9,200 nucleotides of DNA from Myxococcales bacterium (GTDB lineage Bacteria > Myxococcota_C > UBA6777), in assembly GCA_027005175.1 (NCBI GenBank), contig JALTMC010000897.1:1-9200 (forward strand), given 5' to 3'. Made by a program: the position numbers and the translations under genes. Numbering within the stretch: the first letter of the stretch is position 1; the number at the start of each line of letters is the position of its first letter. The notes below the pieces were generated by a model. The model saw only the letters and a program-made list of their open reading frames with translations, had not been told where the DNA came from and did not search any database. Below are positions 6,552-9,200 of the stretch, piece after piece.

Positions 6552-8495
6552 TTATTTTTGAAATGCCTTGTAATATTCGAGAGCATCGGGATTCGCCAGG
6601 GCGTCGCGGTTGGGGACAGAGAGGCCGTGAACCACACGGCGGACAGCGAGTTCGACCTTTTTGCCGCTGATGGTATAGGGGATATCTGGGATCGCATACA
6701 CAGCAGAGGGTACATGACGTGGTGTGGTCTCTTTGCGAATAGTTTGTTTCAAGGTCTTGGTTAATGCATCAGTCATCTCCACACCTTCGGCCAGTTTAAC
6801 AAACAGCACCACCTCTACGTCGTTGCCGGGGATGTCACGTCCAATAACGAGACTGTCAAGAAGTTCGGGGAGAGGCTCTATTGCACGATAGATCTCAGCT
6901 GTTCCAATACGAATACCGCCAGGGTTCAGGGTCGCATCAGAGCGACCATAGATAATAGTGCCTTTGCGGGCCGTGACTTCGATAAAGTCGCCATGTCGCC
7001 AAATATTAGGATAGACATCGAAATAAGCACTCTTATAACGCGCTTTATCAGGATCATTCCAAAAGTAGATAGGCTGGCAAGGGAAAGGGGTGATACAGAC
7101 TAGCTCACCTTTCTCTTGGGTAACAGGCTGTGCATCATCGTTAAATGCCAAGACATTCATACCCAAGCCAGGACACTGGATCTCTTCCGAATAAACAGGA
7201 AGCTGGGGGTTACCGAGAACAAAACAGGAGATCAGATCTGTCCCACCAGCGATAGAGGCGAGGTGAACATCCTGCTTGATATCCCGATAAACATATTCAA
7301 AGCTGGCTTCCGACAATGGAGAGCCTGTGGATAAAACGGATCGCAAGGCAGACAAGTCAAACTGTTCACCTGGTTTCATTCCCGCCTTCTCCAGAGCAGC
7401 GAGATACTTGGCGCTGGTACCAAAGATCTTCATCTTGTGCTTTTCAGCCAATCTCCACAGCACATCGGGGCCGGGGTGAAAGGGAGAGCCATCAAAGAGT
7501 AGGAGCTTCGCACCGGAAGCCAACCCACTGACAAGCCAGTTCCACATCATCCAACCACACGTTGTGAAATAGAAGAAGACATCGCCCGCTTTAATATCGA
7601 CGTGCAAACGGTGTTCTTTGAGGTGCTGTAAGAGAGTGCCACCCGCACCGTGAACGATACATTTTGGAATCCCTGTTGTTCCCGATGAATAGAGAATATA
7701 AAGGGGGTGGTCAAAGGGCATCTGAGCAAAGGTCAGAGGTTCCGGATCCTCGACAGCAAAATCATCCCAAGACACCATTTTTGCAGCGAGAGAGAGAGCA
7801 GAGTTTTGTTTTGTGTAGGAAGCAATCACAACATTTTGGATGGAGGGAATGGATTCTACAATCGCGGGTAACCGCGAAAGGGAATCGATGACTTTGCCTT
7901 TGTAGTAATAGCCGTCTGCCGCGAACAAAACCTTGGGTTCAATTTGCCCAAAACGGTCAAGAACACCACGATAGCCGAAGTCTGGAGAGGTTGAGGACCA
8001 AATCGCACCAAGGGAAACCGTTGCTAACATCGCAACAATCGCTTCTGGAATATTAGGCAAGTAGCCTGCAACACGATCACCAGGACCCACACCTAGCTCG
8101 CGCAGAGCTTGAGCGATCTGTGCGACCTGATGGGCCAGCTCATGGTACGAGATAATTCTCTCGTCGCCACCCTCATTGCAAAACAAAATAGCAGTGTCAT
8201 CCGTACGATAACGCAGCATATGCTCTGCAAAGTTAAGACGAGCCCCCCGAAACCAAGAACTGTTAAGCATATCATCCGCATTCTCCAACACAGCATCGTA
8301 GGGTTGAGAACTTTGGATATCACAAAACTCCCAGAAGGCTTCCCAAAAAGAAGCGGGTTCCGCAACAGACCACTGATGGAGAGACCAGTAATCCGAAAAG
8401 TCAAGCTCCTTCTTTTCGCGAAGATAAGCCATCCACCGAGTCATTTGGGTTTCTTGCACACGTTCTGGCGATGGCTCCCAAAGCGGCTTCTTCAT
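6552..8495 (-). CDS. Acetoacetate--CoA ligase (acetoacetyl-CoA synthetase, EC 6.2.1.16)
   Basis: Catalyses acetoacetate + ATP + CoA to acetoacetyl-CoA + AMP + PPi in the cytoplasm, feeding ketone-body or PHB-derived carbon into central metabolism. The product is 647 residues, close to the family's usual ~650. The N-terminus KPLWEPSPERV..TQMTRWM is characteristic of acetoacetyl-CoA synthetases rather than acetyl-CoA synthetases. Adenylate-forming motifs are complete: YSSGTTGIPK (269-278, phosphate-binding loop), STGSPL (389-394), SIAGGTD (414-420), HGDF (501-504, ribose-binding Asp503), YGRSDATLNPGGIRIGTAEI (516-535, hinge and core) and SGKK (610-613, likely catalytic K612). The start is ATG 8495, set by a strong GAGGAG seven bases upstream; the frame stays open to 8615, but those 40 residues are not family-like. 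It is monocistronic here and convergent with the small hypothetical gene. The symbol acsA/aacS is used for the family; I leave it blank because usage varies. Confidence 0.95.
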   Translation of the reverse strand: MKKPLWEPSPERVQETQMTRWMAYLREKKELDFSDYWSLHQWSVAEPASFWEAFWEFCDIQSSQPYDAVLENADDMLNSSWFRGARLNFAEHMLRYRTDDTAILFCNEGGDERIISYHELAHQVAQIAQALRELGVGPGDRVAGYLPNIPEAIVAMLATVSLGAIWSSTSPDFGYRGVLDRFGQIEPKVLFAADGYYYKGKVIDSLSRLPAIVESIPSIQNVVIASYTKQNSALSLAAKMVSWDDFAVEDPEPLTFAQMPFDHPLYILYSSGTTGIPKCIVHGAGGTLLQHLKEHRLHVDIKAGDVFFYFTTCGWMMWNWLVSGLASGAKLLLFDGSPFHPGPDVLWRLAEKHKMKIFGTSAKYLAALEKAGMKPGEQFDLSALRSVLSTGSPLSEASFEYVYRDIKQDVHLASIAGGTDLISCFVLGNPQLPVYSEEIQCPGLGMNVLAFNDDAQPVTQEKGELVCITPFPCQPIYFWNDPDKARYKSAYFDVYPNIWRHGDFIEVTARKGTIIYGRSDATLNPGGIRIGTAEIYRAIEPLPELLDSLVIGRDIPGNDVEVVLFVKLAEGVEMTDALTKTLKQTIRKETTPRHVPSAVYAIPDIPYTISGKKVELAVRRVVHGLSVPNRDALANPDALEYYKAFQK

Positions 8496-9010
8496 CAACG
8501 ATCTCCTCATCCACAAGTCATCAAAAAGCCCTTCAAACGGACACATGTAACCAGAATCATCAAGTCTTGGCAAGGGTGTCACTGGTTTTTGGGTACGCAA
8601 ACCACATATCTGCAACCAAAGGGTCCACTACCTACAACGATCAATATGCCAAAGCTGCTTGCAAAGTCTGTCCCACCGGAAAGTATCAAGACCAAACTGG
8701 ACAGGCTTCTTGCAAGCTCTGTCCTGCGGGAACCAAGAACCCCAACACAGGAAGTACCTCTGCATCCGCTTGCATCACCTGTGTGAAGGGCACCTATCAA
8801 GATCAAACTGGAGCCCACTGGTGCAAGGCATGCCCCCAAGGTAAATACAACCCCAACACCGGTAGCACCTCAGCCTCCGCCTGTTTGCCTTGTGCTATCG
8901 GGTCCTACAACGACGGCTACGCCAAAGCATCCTGTACACTTTGCTCCAGCGGAACCACCTGCTCCACAGGCTCCACCTCCTCCTCAGCCTGCGTCAATTC
9001 CTGTAACTAA
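8471..9010 (+). CDS. Cysteine-rich GCC2/GCC3-like repeat protein, probably 5'-truncated
   Basis: The open frame from ATG 8471 gives 179 residues ending at TAA 9010. From about residue 51 it consists of half a unit plus three complete 37-residue units (68-104, 105-141, 142-178). Each has cysteines at unit positions 14, 17, 34 and 37 (C-x2-C-x16-C-x2-C) and a Tyr-(Gln/Asn)-Asp or Asn-Pro-Asn-Thr-Gly-Ser-Thr core. This resembles the extracellular GCC2/GCC3 or TNFR-like disulphide repeats found in secreted proteins of predatory and myxobacterial lineages. Such a protein should be exported, yet the first 50 residues form no signal peptide, and the ATG has no clear ribosome site. The start also overlaps the 5' end of the divergent synthetase gene by 25 bases. 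The likeliest reading is the 3' remnant of a longer secreted repeat protein; a frameshift or an undetected start is possible. The three units with their Cys spacing are certain; expression is doubtful. Confidence 0.6.
   Translation: MAPKAASSSTISSSTSHQKALQTDTCNQNHQVLARVSLVFGYANHISATKGSTTYNDQYAKAACKVCPTGKYQDQTGQASCKLCPAGTKNPNTGSTSASACITCVKGTYQDQTGAHWCKACPQGKYNPNTGSTSASACLPCAIGSYNDGYAKASCTLCSSGTTCSTGSTSSSACVNSCN
8503..8508 (-). promoter_or_regulatory. Shine-Dalgarno site that fixes the acetoacetyl-CoA synthetase start
   Basis: On the minus strand GAGGAG lies seven bases before ATG 8495. This selects that start over the upstream in-frame ATGs at 8615 and 8546, and it agrees with the conserved KPLW... 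N-terminus of the family. Confidence 0.8.
8545..8573 (-). promoter_or_regulatory. Weak candidate promoter for acetoacetyl-CoA synthetase
   Basis: On the minus strand TTGCCA (8573-8568, five of six -35 matches) is followed after 17 bp by TTACAT (8550-8545, three of six -10 matches). The position, about 50 bp before the start codon, is right, but the -10 is poor. If real, it lies inside the first part of the oppositely oriented Cys-rich frame. Confidence 0.28.
8672..9004 (+). repeat. Three 111-bp coding tandem repeats (37 aa each)
   Basis: Units at 8672-8782, 8783-8893 and 8894-9004. Units 1 and 2 are closest, sharing TATCAAGA(C/T)CAAACTGGA and AACCCCAACAC-GG-AGTACC/AGCACC blocks. Unit 3 instead resembles the partial unit before unit 1 (YNDxYAKA), suggesting an ancestral two-unit alternation. 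Divergence between the units argues against a recent expansion. Confidence 0.82.
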
Positions 9011-9200
9011 TCATCGCTCCCTATCCCTCCATGACTTCCTCGTCCTCAAAACAAGCTACTGCAACACAACTGACATTCTCGAATCGCAGAGAAGAGATTT
9101 CGCACAGACTTGATTTGTGTTTACTATTGAGACGAGCCTGAGCCTCAACATCCAACAACAACTTCACCTTTCTTTTGGACTGTCGCAAATTCGCAATGAC
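9011..9200. other. Right-edge stretch with no recognised feature
   Basis: These 190 bases follow the Cys-rich frame. I see no convincing gene start, hairpin terminator with T-run, RNA gene or repeat in them. Confidence 0.45.

Noticed and set aside
8109-8786. 225-residue plus-strand frame across the 5' part of the synthetase and into the Cys-rich region
   Set aside because: Overlaps both supported genes in another frame and shows neither synthetase nor Cys-repeat pattern.

Overview
The window reads as chromosomal DNA from a Myxococcota/Bradymonadota-like (former deltaproteobacterial) bacterium. This is inferred from gene content, not from a marker gene. It has two Hanks-type Ser/Thr kinases, one carrying the HRDISPQN catalytic loop and periplasmic PEGA repeats common in that lineage. 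It also has a seven-bladed SBBP-type propeller lipoprotein and a Cys-rich GCC2/GCC3-like repeat protein. Base composition looks close to even, lower than in classical myxobacteria. No rRNA, tRNA, CRISPR array, transposase, integrase or phage gene was seen.

Layout: (1) 1-1110, minus strand, N-terminal 370 residues of a soluble Ser/Thr kinase whose gene leaves the window at the left edge. (2) 1111-1422, a divergent control region with a perfect 20-bp palindrome and a near-consensus sigma70 promoter facing right. (3) 1423-3876, plus strand, a transmembrane Ser/Thr kinase with five PEGA-like modules and a poly-arginine linker. (4) 3877-4106, a convergent gap filled by three ~60-bp tandem repeats that echo the last codons of the next gene. 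(5) 4107-5555, minus strand, propeller lipoprotein. (6) about 5816-6148, plus strand, a small unrecognised acidic protein. (7) 6149-6551, a second convergent gap, with a cluster of REP-like hairpins. (8) 6552-8495, minus strand, acetoacetyl-CoA synthetase. (9) 8471-9010, plus strand, a Cys-rich repeat ORF without signal peptide that is probably 5'-truncated. (10) 9011-9200, nothing recognised.

The genes do not form one operon; transcription direction alternates at every step. The two kinases share one intergenic region and may be co-regulated. The lipoprotein and the periplasmic half of the PEGA kinase both point to the cell envelope, but no direct link is visible. Acetoacetyl-CoA synthetase is stand-alone ketone-body/PHB-related metabolism. 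Both convergent gaps carry palindromic or tandem repeats and both clear divergent gaps carry promoter-like elements. I see no convincing new multi-gene system. The most unusual signals are the tandem echo of a gene's 3' end, the REP-like hairpin block and the poly-Arg PEGA kinase.
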